NCBI RefSeq assembly: GCF_014673495.1
Contig: NZ_CP051006.1
Coordinates: 434,001 to 498,000, forward strand
DNA from: Streptomyces griseofuscus
GTDB taxonomy: Bacteria; Actinomycetota; Actinomycetes; Streptomycetales; Streptomycetaceae
DNA length: 64,000 nucleotides
Direction of reading: 5' to 3'
In this document: positions 52,037 through 60,583 of the stretch, one piece after another
How the letters are laid out: every line of letters begins with the position of its first letter
Position numbering within the stretch: position 1 is the stretch's first letter
Position numbers and translations under genes: made by a program
The notes under the pieces: model-generated
What the model saw: the letters and a program-made list of their open reading frames with translations, nothing else
Database searches by the model: none
What the model was told of the DNA's origin: nothing

Positions 52037-52558
52037 TCAGGTGAGGACCAGCCACCGGCGGCCGTCGAGGAGTTCACGGGCCGCGTCGAGATGGCCGGCG
52101 TGGCACGCGGTCTCGGTGATGACGTGCAGCAGGACGTCGCGCAGGGTGTGCAGGTGCGGTTCGCCGAAGAGATCGCGGGGCCACCAGGCAGGCGGGGCGT
52201 CGGCGGGGGTGGCGGTGATGACGGCGTCGGCGCGTTCCGCCTCCCGCCGGTACCGTTCGAGCACATCGGCGGCCGGCGTGTCCGGGGCCACCCGCCATGC
52301 CTCGTCACCGCTCGTCAGGTTCCGGACGACCGTCTCGTCCCCGGCGACGACCGCGCGGAACCAGAACCGCTCCACGTCCAGCGTGAGGTGCTGGACCATC
52401 CCGAGGCAGTGCCAGCCGGACGGCAGCACCGGGCGTCGCAGGTCCTTCGGGTCGAGCCCGTCGAGGATGCCGAGGACGTGGCGCCGCTGACCGTCCAGAA
52501 CCCGGAGAAGGGTCCCGACCTCACCGCTCGGAACCGATTCGCTCACATGTCCGTTCAT
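52037..52558 (-). CDS. DinB family protein
   Basis: 173-residue DinB-fold protein: LRVLDGQRRHVLGILDGLDP, WHCLGMVQHLTLDVERFWFR and LRDVLLHVITETACHAGHLD. The histidines in MVQHLT and CHAGHLD are the usual metal ligands, so this is an intact four-helix-bundle protein, a possible mycothiol-dependent enzyme. It is a third DinB-superfamily protein in the window but more divergent from the two DUF664 paralogues. The ATG at 52558 is preceded by a DoxX remnant on the same strand. Confidence 0.83.
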   Translation of the reverse strand: MNGHVSESVPSGEVGTLLRVLDGQRRHVLGILDGLDPKDLRRPVLPSGWHCLGMVQHLTLDVERFWFRAVVAGDETVVRNLTSGDEAWRVAPDTPAADVLERYRREAERADAVITATPADAPPAWWPRDLFGEPHLHTLRDVLLHVITETACHAGHLDAARELLDGRRWLVLT

Positions 52559-52631
52559 GGTCCGACAGGGTTCCTGAATGGCCCTGTCCGTGTGGGGGGT
52601 TCGCCGATATTCGGGCGGCGCGGTCGGCCTC

Positions 52632-52830
52632 GGGGCGGCGTCGGGGACATCCCGTCGATCCAGGCATTGCCGGACGCCGTGGCGTACCCGAGGCCGAAGG
52701 TCTTGTCGAGGAACGCCCACAGGAAGACGAACCCGGTCAGGATGCGCGGGGACGCGAGAGCGCGCGCCCGCCTGGTGTGCGTGTCGATGCCTGCCGACAC
52801 GGCGAGCGCGGTTCTGGTCCCCTCTGGCAT
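52632..52830 (-). pseudogene. N-terminal fragment of a DoxX-type membrane protein
   Basis: Reads IDTHTRRARALASPRILTGF and VFLWAFLDKTFGLGYATASG, followed by AWIDGMSPT, the first helix and loop of a DoxX/DoxD-like membrane protein. After that the frame becomes Arg/Pro-rich and the remaining ~100 residues with three helices are missing. A start ATG remains at 52830. It is dead. Confidence 0.6.
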
Positions 52831-53109
52831 GCCCAGGTCCTGTTTTCGTTGACGGATACACTTTCCCGGCAGGCACGGCCCGGCGATAGGGCCCAACGTC
52901 CCTGTGCGCGGGCGTGGTTGGCGCGCCGCGGCGCGGGGCAGGGATCGGCGGGTCGACGAGGACAGCGCCGGGACCGGTTCCCCTGTCCGGCGACGCACAG
53001 GAGTTTGGGACACTCTTTGCGCGGGACACGCAACTGAGGTCCGCCTTCTCCTTGTCTGCCAGGGAGTCGGGCCCGTCAGGGCCGAAGGTACTAGAGAGCG
53101 GGGTAGTCA

Positions 53110-54093
53110 GTGGGACGGCGCAAGGGCAGCATAGGGATCGCACTGGTCACGGGTGCCGTGCTGATGGGTGCGAGCGCCTGCGGCGGCAGTGGCTCCGACA
53201 CGGTCGGCAGTGACGCGAAGGCGCCGGGCAAGTCGGCCCCGAGCGCCTCCCCTTCGCCGACGAAGCCCGCGGGCCCGCCGATGCTGCTGGACACGATCAC
53301 CCCGCAGAGCGGCACCACGGTGGGCGTGGCCATGCCGATCTCGGTGGTCTTCACCGACCCCGTGGCGGCCAAGGCACGGGCCACGGTGGAGAAGCACATG
53401 AAGGTCAGCACCTCGCAGCCGGTGGCGGGCGCCTGGCACTGGTTCGGCGACAAGCGCGCCGACTGGCGGCCGAAGACCTTCTGGCCCTCCGGCACGAAGG
53501 TGAAGATCGACGCCGACATGGAGGGCGTCAGCAACGGCGCCGGACGTTACGGCGTGCACGACTACACGCACACCTTCACGATCGGCGACGACGTCCGCGC
53601 GGATGTCTCGGTCACCGGCCACACCATGAAGGTGACCCGCGACGGCAAGCTGGTGCGCACCCTGTCCATCAACGCGGGCAGCCCCCAGTACCCGACGTGG
53701 AACGGCATCATGGCCGTGATCGACAAGCAGGAGAAGGTCCATATGACCTCCTGTAGCGTCGGTATCAGCTGCGACAAGGGCAGCCCCAACTACTACGACC
53801 TGACGCTGCCCTGGGACGTGCACCTGACCCAGAGCGGTACGTACGTCCACTACTCGACCGGCGACCCCACCCCGGGCGGCGGCAGCGCGCGTGGCTCGCA
53901 CGGCTGCGTGCACCTGTCCCTGTCGGACGCCAAGTGGTTCTACGGCCAGGTCAAGCAGGGCGACCCGGTCACCATCACCGGCTCGTCCCGTGCCAAGGCG
54001 GATCCCGACAACGGCTACGCGGACTTCAACCTGGACTGGACCCAGTGGCTCGCGGGCAGCGCCTCCGGGGAGGGCACGACCTCGGCGCTGTGA
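53110..54093 (+). CDS. Lipoprotein L,D-transpeptidase
   Basis: 327-residue exported lipoprotein: signal helix ending in the lipobox MGASAC (Cys24), then a Ser/Pro-rich linker, an Ig-like domain (LDTITPQSGTTVGVAMPISV) and a YkuD L,D-transpeptidase domain with the catalytic signature GSARGSHGCVHLSLSDAKWF (His and Cys). It makes 3-3 cross-links in peptidoglycan on the outer face of the membrane. GTG start at 53110. It is monocistronic; cell-wall work, not linked to neighbouring clusters. Confidence 0.93.
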   Translation: MGRRKGSIGIALVTGAVLMGASACGGSGSDTVGSDAKAPGKSAPSASPSPTKPAGPPMLLDTITPQSGTTVGVAMPISVVFTDPVAAKARATVEKHMKVSTSQPVAGAWHWFGDKRADWRPKTFWPSGTKVKIDADMEGVSNGAGRYGVHDYTHTFTIGDDVRADVSVTGHTMKVTRDGKLVRTLSINAGSPQYPTWNGIMAVIDKQEKVHMTSCSVGISCDKGSPNYYDLTLPWDVHLTQSGTYVHYSTGDPTPGGGSARGSHGCVHLSLSDAKWFYGQVKQGDPVTITGSSRAKADPDNGYADFNLDWTQWLAGSASGEGTTSAL

Positions 54094-54189
54094 TCCACCC
54101 GTTCGGTGTCCCGGGCGGCCCGGCGTCGCCGCGGTCGCCCACACCGGGCGTCGTCCCGACCACGCGCGGGCCCCGGGGTGCCGGGGGTC

Positions 54190-54650
54190 CGTCCGCCGGA
54201 GGGCGGCGCGGAGGAGATTCCGCTTCCTCCGGACGGGTCCGTGGCCGCCGTGGTGGCCGGGGACGCCATGCACTGGTCCGGCCTGACGGTGGCGGGCCCT
54301 GAGATCGCCCGGGTCCTCACTCCCGGCGCCACCCTGGCCGGGGTGTGGAATGTCGTGGACGACGGGGTCGCGTGGGTCGCCGGGCTCGCCGACGCCGGCC
54401 GGGAGCGCGGCCAGCGGCCTCGGGAGACGCCCGCCGACAGGCGTGCCGAGCGGGCCGATGTGCACCTTCCGGAGTCCGGCGCCCGGACCGGTTCGGCTCG
54501 CCGGAGCAGTCCGTGTTCCCGCACGGGCAGCGCGTCGTACCGCCGACTCTCCCGTCGCGGCCCTCGGCACACGTACGGGGCTCCCGGCCGTGCCGGACCG
54601 GATCCGCGAGGTCGGCGACGGGCCCCGCGGTCCCCGGCACCGCGACCGGC
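54190..54650 (+). pseudogene. Remnant of a class I SAM-dependent methyltransferase
   Basis: Reads LPPDGSVAAVVAGDAMHWSG, then AGPEIARVLTPGATLAGVWN and VVDDGVAWVAGL in one frame, i.e. the middle of a Methyltransf_11-type enzyme. The frame then shifts: FGSPEQSVFPHGQ and RTADSPVAALGTRTGLPAVP appear in the other two frames. The SAM-binding N-terminus is missing. Clearly inactive. Confidence 0.55.
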
Positions 54651-54690
54651 CGCCGGGCCCCGAACGCCGAGCCCCGGCCGCCGAGCCCGA

Positions 54691-56373
54691 TCACCGGGGC
54701 CCCGGGAACCGGCCCCCCTCCTGCCGGGCCGCCCACGCGGTCAGCGTCCGGTAGCAGATCTTGCCGGTGGGGCCGAGCGGCATCTCGTCCACCAGCAGCA
54801 GGAGTTCGGGGTGTTTGCGGCGGCCCAGGCCGCGGGACAGCAGGTGCTCGGTGAGGTCGGCCGGCGTGGGCGCGGGGGTGCCGGGGGCCGGGCGGACGCA
54901 GGCGCACAGGCGTTCCCCGAGGTCGGGGTCGGGCACCGGGACGCACACCGCCTCGGCGACGCACGGATGGCCGTTCAGTTCGTGTTCCACCTCGGCGAGG
55001 CTGATGTTGAGGCCGCCGCGTACGACGATGCGCTTGAACCGGCCCAGGACGTGCAGCCTGCCGTACTCGTCCAGGCGGCCCAGGTCGCCGGTGCGCACCC
55101 AGCCGTCGGGGGTGCGGTAACGGGCGTTCAGCTCGGGCGAGTTGACGTAGCACAGGGGTGTCATCGGGCCCAGTGCCTCGATCTGGCCGCTTTGTCCGGT
55201 GGGCAGCGGGCTGCCGTCGGGGCCGGTGATCCGGATGCGGGCCACCCCGGGGTCGGGGGTGCCGACGCTGTCGCCGGTGGGCCGGCTCTCCCCCGCCGTA
55301 TGGCAGTTGACGCCGTCCGAGGAGCCGTAGACGGTCACCACCGGGCGGCCGAAGCGGCGGCGGCACGCCTCGGCGACCGCCGGTGGCAGGGCGGCGCCGC
55401 TGGAGACGACGGCGCGCAACGACGAGGTGTCCTCGCCCGGTCGGGCCGGGAGGTCGGCGATGCGGCGCAGCATGGTGGGCACCGCGAACAGATGGGTGGG
55501 GCGGTGCTCGGCGATCAGCCGGAGCGCACCCGCCGGGTCGAACCGCGAGGGCACGATCAGGGTGCCGCCGAGGACGGCGAGGGTGACCGGGGTGCCGAGG
55601 GAGCCGAAGGAGGAGGCCAGCGGCACGAGGACGAGGTGGCGGGGCGGCACCGCGGGGTCCGGGTGCAGGGCGCGGACGTAGCGGGCCCGGCCGCCGGCGA
55701 GGGCGTGATGGCTGTAGGCGACCATCTTGGGTTCGGTCTCGGAGCCGGAGGACACCAGGATGCGGGCGGGCCCGTAGGGGTCGACGGGCCCGGGCCGCCA
55801 GGGCTCGGGGGCGCGGGGCATGGGCGGGTGCAGGCCGAGTGCGCCGGTGCGGTCCGGGCCGGGGACGTACCGGGTGGCCAGGTGGGGAAGGTCCGGGAGG
55901 ACCCGGATCTGTTCGGCGCGGGCGAGCACGGCGGCGCGGGCCCGGGAGCGGCCCAGCAGGGCGCGGGTGTCGCGGTCGTCGCCGCTCGGGGGCAGGGGCA
56001 GGGCGACCGCGCCGAGCGCGTACACGGCGAGTTCGGCGGCCACGGCGTCGCGTCCGTCGGGCAGCCGCAGCGCCACCACGTCCCCGGCGGCGAGGTCCGA
56101 TCCGGCGAACAGGGCGGCGATCCGGCGGACTTCGGCGCCCAGGGCCGCATAGGTCAGCGTCCCGGCGTCGTCCACCAGGGCGGCGCGGTCCGGGTGTTCG
56201 CGGACCCGGGCGGTGAACAGCGTGTACAGGTCGGCGTCCGGGCATAGGCCCTCGGACACCCAGGCCAGGCGACGGGCCCGGGGCACGAGGTCGGGGAAGG
56301 GCACACCGGCGCGCGAGGTCCACACCAGGTGTCCGCCCCGGGCCGCGGGGAGGGTGGCGGGGGCGACGGTCAT
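54691..56373 (-). CDS. AMP-dependent acyl-CoA ligase, variant P-loop
   Basis: 560-residue adenylate-forming ligase. The phosphate loop is the unusual ILVSSGSETEPKMVAYSHHA instead of the common SGTTGxPK. Other motifs are normal: VVTVYGSSDGVNCHTAGESR, GWVRTGDLGRLDEYGRLHVL, KRIVVRGGLNISLAEVEHEL and the C-terminal lysine in LGPTGKICYRTL. It should load an acid onto CoA or a carrier. Its ATG overlaps the CoA-transferase stop by four bases (ATGA). It is the last gene of the right-hand biosynthetic operon. Confidence 0.85.
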   Translation of the reverse strand: MTVAPATLPAARGGHLVWTSRAGVPFPDLVPRARRLAWVSEGLCPDADLYTLFTARVREHPDRAALVDDAGTLTYAALGAEVRRIAALFAGSDLAAGDVVALRLPDGRDAVAAELAVYALGAVALPLPPSGDDRDTRALLGRSRARAAVLARAEQIRVLPDLPHLATRYVPGPDRTGALGLHPPMPRAPEPWRPGPVDPYGPARILVSSGSETEPKMVAYSHHALAGGRARYVRALHPDPAVPPRHLVLVPLASSFGSLGTPVTLAVLGGTLIVPSRFDPAGALRLIAEHRPTHLFAVPTMLRRIADLPARPGEDTSSLRAVVSSGAALPPAVAEACRRRFGRPVVTVYGSSDGVNCHTAGESRPTGDSVGTPDPGVARIRITGPDGSPLPTGQSGQIEALGPMTPLCYVNSPELNARYRTPDGWVRTGDLGRLDEYGRLHVLGRFKRIVVRGGLNISLAEVEHELNGHPCVAEAVCVPVPDPDLGERLCACVRPAPGTPAPTPADLTEHLLSRGLGRRKHPELLLLVDEMPLGPTGKICYRTLTAWAARQEGGRFPGPR

Positions 56374-58130
56374 GCGAACTCCCAGGGCGCGTGCGGTCGG
56401 GCGTGGCCGATGAGCGGGTCCGGTGGGGCGACCGCCGCCTTGAACGCGGGGTCGTCGGCCAGGGCGGCCAGGTCGGTGTGGACGGGGGTGGCGGTCAGGC
56501 CCGCTTCGGCCAGGCGGTGCGTCCACTCGTCGGTGGTGAGGGCCGACCCCTCGGCGCGGCCCAGCAACCGGTGCACCGCCTCGGGATGCGCGCGGGCCTC
56601 GGGGCCGAGGTACAGATGACCGTCCGCGGTGCGCACGGGGCGGTCCGATGCCGTCCAGCGCACCCGGTGCGCGGGGCGCGGGATCAGGGCGGCGGCGGAG
56701 ACCAGGCTGGAGTCGACGCGGCCGCCCCGCCCGGTCCCCTCCCGCCGTGCCAGCGCGGCCAGCACGCCCTGGGCGCACACCAGTCCGCCGAGGACGTCGG
56801 TGAGGGTCATCAGGGAGGGGGCCGGGGGTTCGTCGGCCGGGCGTACGGCGGCGGCGAGTCCGCTGTGCACCTGGGCGAGGTAGTCGGTGCCGAGCGGCGG
56901 GCGGTCGCCGAGCGTGTCGCCGAAGCCGGAGGCCCAGGCGTACACCAGGGCGGGTCGGTCGGACAGCAGATCGGCGGCGTCCAGGCCGAGCCGGGCGGCC
57001 TTGCCGGGGGCCCAGTTGTGCACGAAGGCGTCGGCCTCGGCGGCCAGCTCGCGTACCGTCTCCCGGCCCCGCGCGGTCGTCAGGTCCGCCTCGACGACCC
57101 GCTTGCCCGCGTTGAGGGCGGTGAACCGGGCCGAGGTGTCCCCGGCCAGCGGGGGCAGCCAGCGCATCGGGTCGCCGCCCGGGGGTTCGATCCGGATCAC
57201 CTCGGCGCCCAGCATCCCGAGGACGTGTCCGGCGAGGGGGCCCTGCACCCGGCGCGTGGACTCCACCACCCGCAGGCCCGCGAGCGGCAGGGGCGGCACG
57301 GGCACATCGGGAGCCGGGTGCGCGGGTCCGGACGTCCGCCGCCGGGGAACCGGGGCGACGGCCGGTGCGGGCTGCCGGTGTCCAGGGTGGACGGCCGGGG
57401 CGGGGGTGAGCCGCCAGGGTTCGGGGTGGACGGCCGGGGCGGGGTCGGCGCCGAGGGTGAGGAGGCTGACGCCGGTGTCGTACGCGGCGGCCACCAGGTC
57501 CGGCAGGGTACGGCGGCGGGCGGCGGCGCGCAGTTCCTCGGGCAACGGGCACACGGCGGTGGCGAACCGCTGCTGGAAGGGCAGCCAACCGCGCCCCGCG
57601 AGGGCGGAAGGCACGCCGAGCAGGGCCCAGAACTCCCGCCAGGCCGACGGGTCGAGGGTCTCCACCTCCACGCGGGCGCCGTCGGCCGTCTCCAGGGTCG
57701 CGAGACCGCTCGCGCACGGCTCCGGTCCCGCCGTGGAGGGCGGGCCGTCCGCCTCGCGGGCCGTCGCGGCGGCGAGGTACTGGCCGACCGCCAGCAACGC
57801 CCCCTGTGCGACCGAGGTCCGCACCTCGCGCAGGTCGAGCCCGCGGGCCCGCCCGATCCCGGCGGCTGTGGCTCCTTGGGCGGCGAGGACCCCGGCCACC
57901 ACCGAGGCGTAGTCGACGGCGAGCGGGACCGGGCCGCCGGTGGCCCGGCCGTGGATGTGCATGAGCCCGCAGGCGGCCTGTACGGCACGCTCGTCAGGCA
58001 GTTCCATGCCGACCGGACCGGCCCAGTCGAGCGTGGGGCGCACCTGCGGCACACCCGGTGCGGTGTGCCGGAGCAGTTGGTCGGCGACGGCGGCGGCGAC
58101 CACCGGACGTACGACGGTACGAGGAGTCAC
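56370..58130 (-). CDS. Family III CoA-transferase (CaiB/BaiF), duplicated fold
   Basis: 586-residue protein of the CaiB/BaiF CoA-transferase family. The C-terminal part holds PLAGLRVVESTRRVQGPLAG, GAEVIRIEPPGGDPMRWLPP, DTSARFTALNAGKRVVEADL and LVYAWASGFGDTLGDRPPLG, while the first ~230 residues look like a degenerate copy of the same fold. A Pro/His-rich linker joins them. It transfers CoA between acids, which fits two ligases in the same operon. GTG start overlapping the methyltransferase stop. Confidence 0.85.
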   Translation of the reverse strand: MTPRTVVRPVVAAAVADQLLRHTAPGVPQVRPTLDWAGPVGMELPDERAVQAACGLMHIHGRATGGPVPLAVDYASVVAGVLAAQGATAAGIGRARGLDLREVRTSVAQGALLAVGQYLAAATAREADGPPSTAGPEPCASGLATLETADGARVEVETLDPSAWREFWALLGVPSALAGRGWLPFQQRFATAVCPLPEELRAAARRRTLPDLVAAAYDTGVSLLTLGADPAPAVHPEPWRLTPAPAVHPGHRQPAPAVAPVPRRRTSGPAHPAPDVPVPPLPLAGLRVVESTRRVQGPLAGHVLGMLGAEVIRIEPPGGDPMRWLPPLAGDTSARFTALNAGKRVVEADLTTARGRETVRELAAEADAFVHNWAPGKAARLGLDAADLLSDRPALVYAWASGFGDTLGDRPPLGTDYLAQVHSGLAAAVRPADEPPAPSLMTLTDVLGGLVCAQGVLAALARREGTGRGGRVDSSLVSAAALIPRPAHRVRWTASDRPVRTADGHLYLGPEARAHPEAVHRLLGRAEGSALTTDEWTHRLAEAGLTATPVHTDLAALADDPAFKAAVAPPDPLIGHARPHAPWEFA

Positions 58131-58936
58131 CTCTCCTCCCCGCCGGGCCGGCGGCCCTGCACCGAGTAGAAGACACTGGAGGCGGCGCGGAAGCCGGGGT
58201 CGCGCATCAACTGCCGTACCCGTTCCAGCTCTTCGTCGGTCATGCCCTGCTCCACCAGCCGGTCGCGGAGATTGTGGGTGTGGTTCGACTGGAGTCCCAG
58301 GCCGGGGTCCTGGGCGTGGCGGACGCCGATGTGCAGATGGACGTCGACGGCGGTCAGTCCGGCCGCGCGCAGGGCGGCGGGCACGGCGCGTCCCCAGTGC
58401 GGGTCGCCGCCCGCGGCGCGCATCGCGGCCGACTTGGCCCGCAGGAAGCGGAGGTACAGTTCCTCGGCCGCCGCGTCCGGGGTCAGCAGCGGGGGCTCGT
58501 AGGAGGCGTCGATCTCGTCGATCTGGAGCAGTCCGCCGGGTCGCAGGGCGCGTACGAGCCGGGGCAGGACGGCGGCGCGGGTCGGTACGTGCTGGAGCAC
58601 CAGGCGCGCCACGATGAGGTCGTAGGCCGCCTCGGGCAGCGGATCGCGGGCCACGTCGAGGGCGGCGACCGCCAGCTGCGGGCCGGGGACGAGGTCGCGG
58701 GGGTCGCGGTCGGTGGCGAGCACCGAGCCGCCCGGTGCGACCCGCCGCGCCAGCCAGCGGGCGATGCTGCCGCCGCCCGCGCCGATCTCCAGGCAGTGCC
58801 AGCCCGGGCCGACCCCGGCGGCGGCCAGCCGGGGCAGGGTCACCGGGTCGTAGGCGGCCTCCAGACAGCGGTGCTGGTCGCGGCTGTGCGCGGTGCCGTT
58901 GCCGAAGACCGCGCGGGCCGGGGCCGGCGGTGCCAT
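58127..58936 (-). CDS. SAM-dependent methyltransferase
   Basis: 269-residue class I methyltransferase. SAM motif I is CLEIGAGGGSIARWLARRVA, followed by acidic loop GSVLATDRDPRDLVPGPQLA, motif IV DLIVARLVLQHVPTRAAVLP and LRPGGLLQIDEIDASYEPPL. The N-terminus includes FGNGTAHSRDQHRCLEAAYD. It probably methylates the pathway product or an intermediate; O versus N or C is not readable. It is separated from the ligase gene upstream by 89 bases and overlaps the CoA-transferase start. Confidence 0.85.
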   Translation of the reverse strand: MAPPAPARAVFGNGTAHSRDQHRCLEAAYDPVTLPRLAAAGVGPGWHCLEIGAGGGSIARWLARRVAPGGSVLATDRDPRDLVPGPQLAVAALDVARDPLPEAAYDLIVARLVLQHVPTRAAVLPRLVRALRPGGLLQIDEIDASYEPPLLTPDAAAEELYLRFLRAKSAAMRAAGGDPHWGRAVPAALRAAGLTAVDVHLHIGVRHAQDPGLGLQSNHTHNLRDRLVEQGMTDEELERVRQLMRDPGFRAASSVFYSVQGRRPGGEER

Positions 58937-59025
58937 GCGGGGGTTCCTTTCATCGAGGGGGCCGGCCGGTCACAACGCGGCCTTGGGGAGGGTGAGTTCA
59001 CGCAGGAGGCCGAAGGCGCCGTCCG

Positions 59026-60582
59026 TCAGGTCCAGCGGCCGGTGCCCGCGAGCCCGGTGCCGGTGAGGCGGTGCGCCAGGGCGGCGCGGCGGACCTTGCC
59101 GGTGCCGGTGCGGGGCACATCGTCCCAGGTGAGGACTGCCGGTTCACGCAGTGCCGGTAGGCCGTTCGTGGCCTCTTTCCAGGCGCCCGGGTCGAGCCGG
59201 CCGTCGGCGGTGATCACGACGGGCAGCGGATCGCCGTCGCCGGCGCCGAGGATGACGCATTCCAGGGCCTGGGGCAGCCGTTCCTCCAGGAGGTCCTCGG
59301 TCCGCAGGCAGCTCAGGCCGGGCATGCTGTCGACCTCGCGGTCCAGGACGCTGACGCTGCCGTCGCGGTGGTGCACGCCGATGTCGCCCGTGGACCACCA
59401 GTCGCCGACGCGTTTGGCGTCCCAGCGTTCGTCCTCGGTGAGATAGCCGAGGGCGAGGGCGGCGGTGCGTACCAGGAGCAGTCCGGGGCGGCCGCGTGGC
59501 ACCGGGCGCAGGGTGTCCGGGTCGACCGCGCGCAGCCGGGTCCGGCCCGGCACCGGGCGGCCGAGCCGGCGCGCCGTGGTCTCCGCGTCCGGGCCGAGGG
59601 TGCCGCGCCGCGTGTGGAAGCGGAAGGTCAGCGGGCCGGTCTCGGTCTGGCCCCACCCTTGCATCCACAGCGGGCGGTGGTGGCGGGTCGCGGTCAGGTA
59701 GGCGCGCAGGGCGGGCGGGTGGACGGCGTCGTAGGTGCTGATGTAGAGGCGGACGCGCCGGAATGGGTTGTCCAGGCGGGTGGTGAGCGGGCGCATCCGT
59801 ACGTAGGTGGCGGGCAGTGCCTCGACGACGGTGGGCGGGTGGGCGCGCAGCAGCGGGTCGGCGGTGTTGGGGTCGTCGCCAGTGAGCAGGACGACCTCGG
59901 CGGGCGGGGTGGACAGGATCACCGCCGTCCAGCAGAAGGTACGGCCGTGGGCGTACGCGCTGGCGTTGAGCAGGACGTCGTCCCGGCGGATGCCGATGCC
60001 CGGGTAGCGGACCGCCTCGAAGCGGGCGAGTTTGTGCACGAGGGTGCGGGTGCAGTGGACGACCAGCTTCGGTACCCCGGTCGTGCCGGAGGTGTGGTGG
60101 ATGACCAGGGGGTCGTCGTCGGACCGCCGTACCGGTGGGCGGGGCCGGCCGGCGTCCAGGGCGGCGAGGTGGACGGCGCCGGGCACCTCGGCGTCGAGGG
60201 TGACGCGGACCGGTGGGCTCGCGGCTCCGCAGCGGTCGAGCAGCGCGCAGGTGGTGACGAGCGCGGCCGGGCGCAGCCGCTCCAGCAGGGTGCGCAGGGT
60301 CTCCGGCTCCAGCCGGGCGGACAGCAGCGCGGGGACGGCGCCGGCGCGGACGGCGGCGCAGGCGAGCAGGTCGTAGTCCCAGTGGTTGTCCTTGACGATC
60401 GCCACCCGGTCCCCGGGCCGTACTCCGGCGGCGGCCAGCCGGGCGGCGGTCACCCGGACGAGGTCGGCGAGTTCCGGGACGCTCCAGCGGGTTCCGGCGT
60501 CCGGGGCGATGTCGAGGGGCCGGTCGAGGTGGAACACGGTGCGGGCACCGGCCGCCGCGGCCTCGTCGAACAGGGTGCCCAT
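59026..60582 (-). CDS. AMP-dependent acyl-CoA ligase
   Basis: 518-residue adenylate-forming enzyme of the aryl/fatty acyl-CoA ligase type. Visible motifs: phosphate loop IHHTSGTTGVPKLVVHC, QGWGQTETGPLTFRFH, DWWSTGDIGVHHRDGSVSVL, REVDSMPGLSCLRTEDLLE and the catalytic lysine in PRTGTGKVRRAAL. The ATG at 60582 lies one base after the stop of the FAD oxidoreductase gene; an upstream in-frame start would cross that gene. Two distinct ligases in one operon imply two acids or two activation steps. Confidence 0.87.
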   Translation of the reverse strand: MGTLFDEAAAAGARTVFHLDRPLDIAPDAGTRWSVPELADLVRVTAARLAAAGVRPGDRVAIVKDNHWDYDLLACAAVRAGAVPALLSARLEPETLRTLLERLRPAALVTTCALLDRCGAASPPVRVTLDAEVPGAVHLAALDAGRPRPPVRRSDDDPLVIHHTSGTTGVPKLVVHCTRTLVHKLARFEAVRYPGIGIRRDDVLLNASAYAHGRTFCWTAVILSTPPAEVVLLTGDDPNTADPLLRAHPPTVVEALPATYVRMRPLTTRLDNPFRRVRLYISTYDAVHPPALRAYLTATRHHRPLWMQGWGQTETGPLTFRFHTRRGTLGPDAETTARRLGRPVPGRTRLRAVDPDTLRPVPRGRPGLLLVRTAALALGYLTEDERWDAKRVGDWWSTGDIGVHHRDGSVSVLDREVDSMPGLSCLRTEDLLEERLPQALECVILGAGDGDPLPVVITADGRLDPGAWKEATNGLPALREPAVLTWDDVPRTGTGKVRRAALAHRLTGTGLAGTGRWT

Positions 60583-60583
60583 G

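Noticed and set aside
54106..56247. 713-codon plus-strand frame opposite the acyl-CoA ligase
   Set aside because: Antisense shadow; Gly/Arg/Val-rich without motifs. Only the first part (54190-54350) overlaps a methyltransferase remnant.
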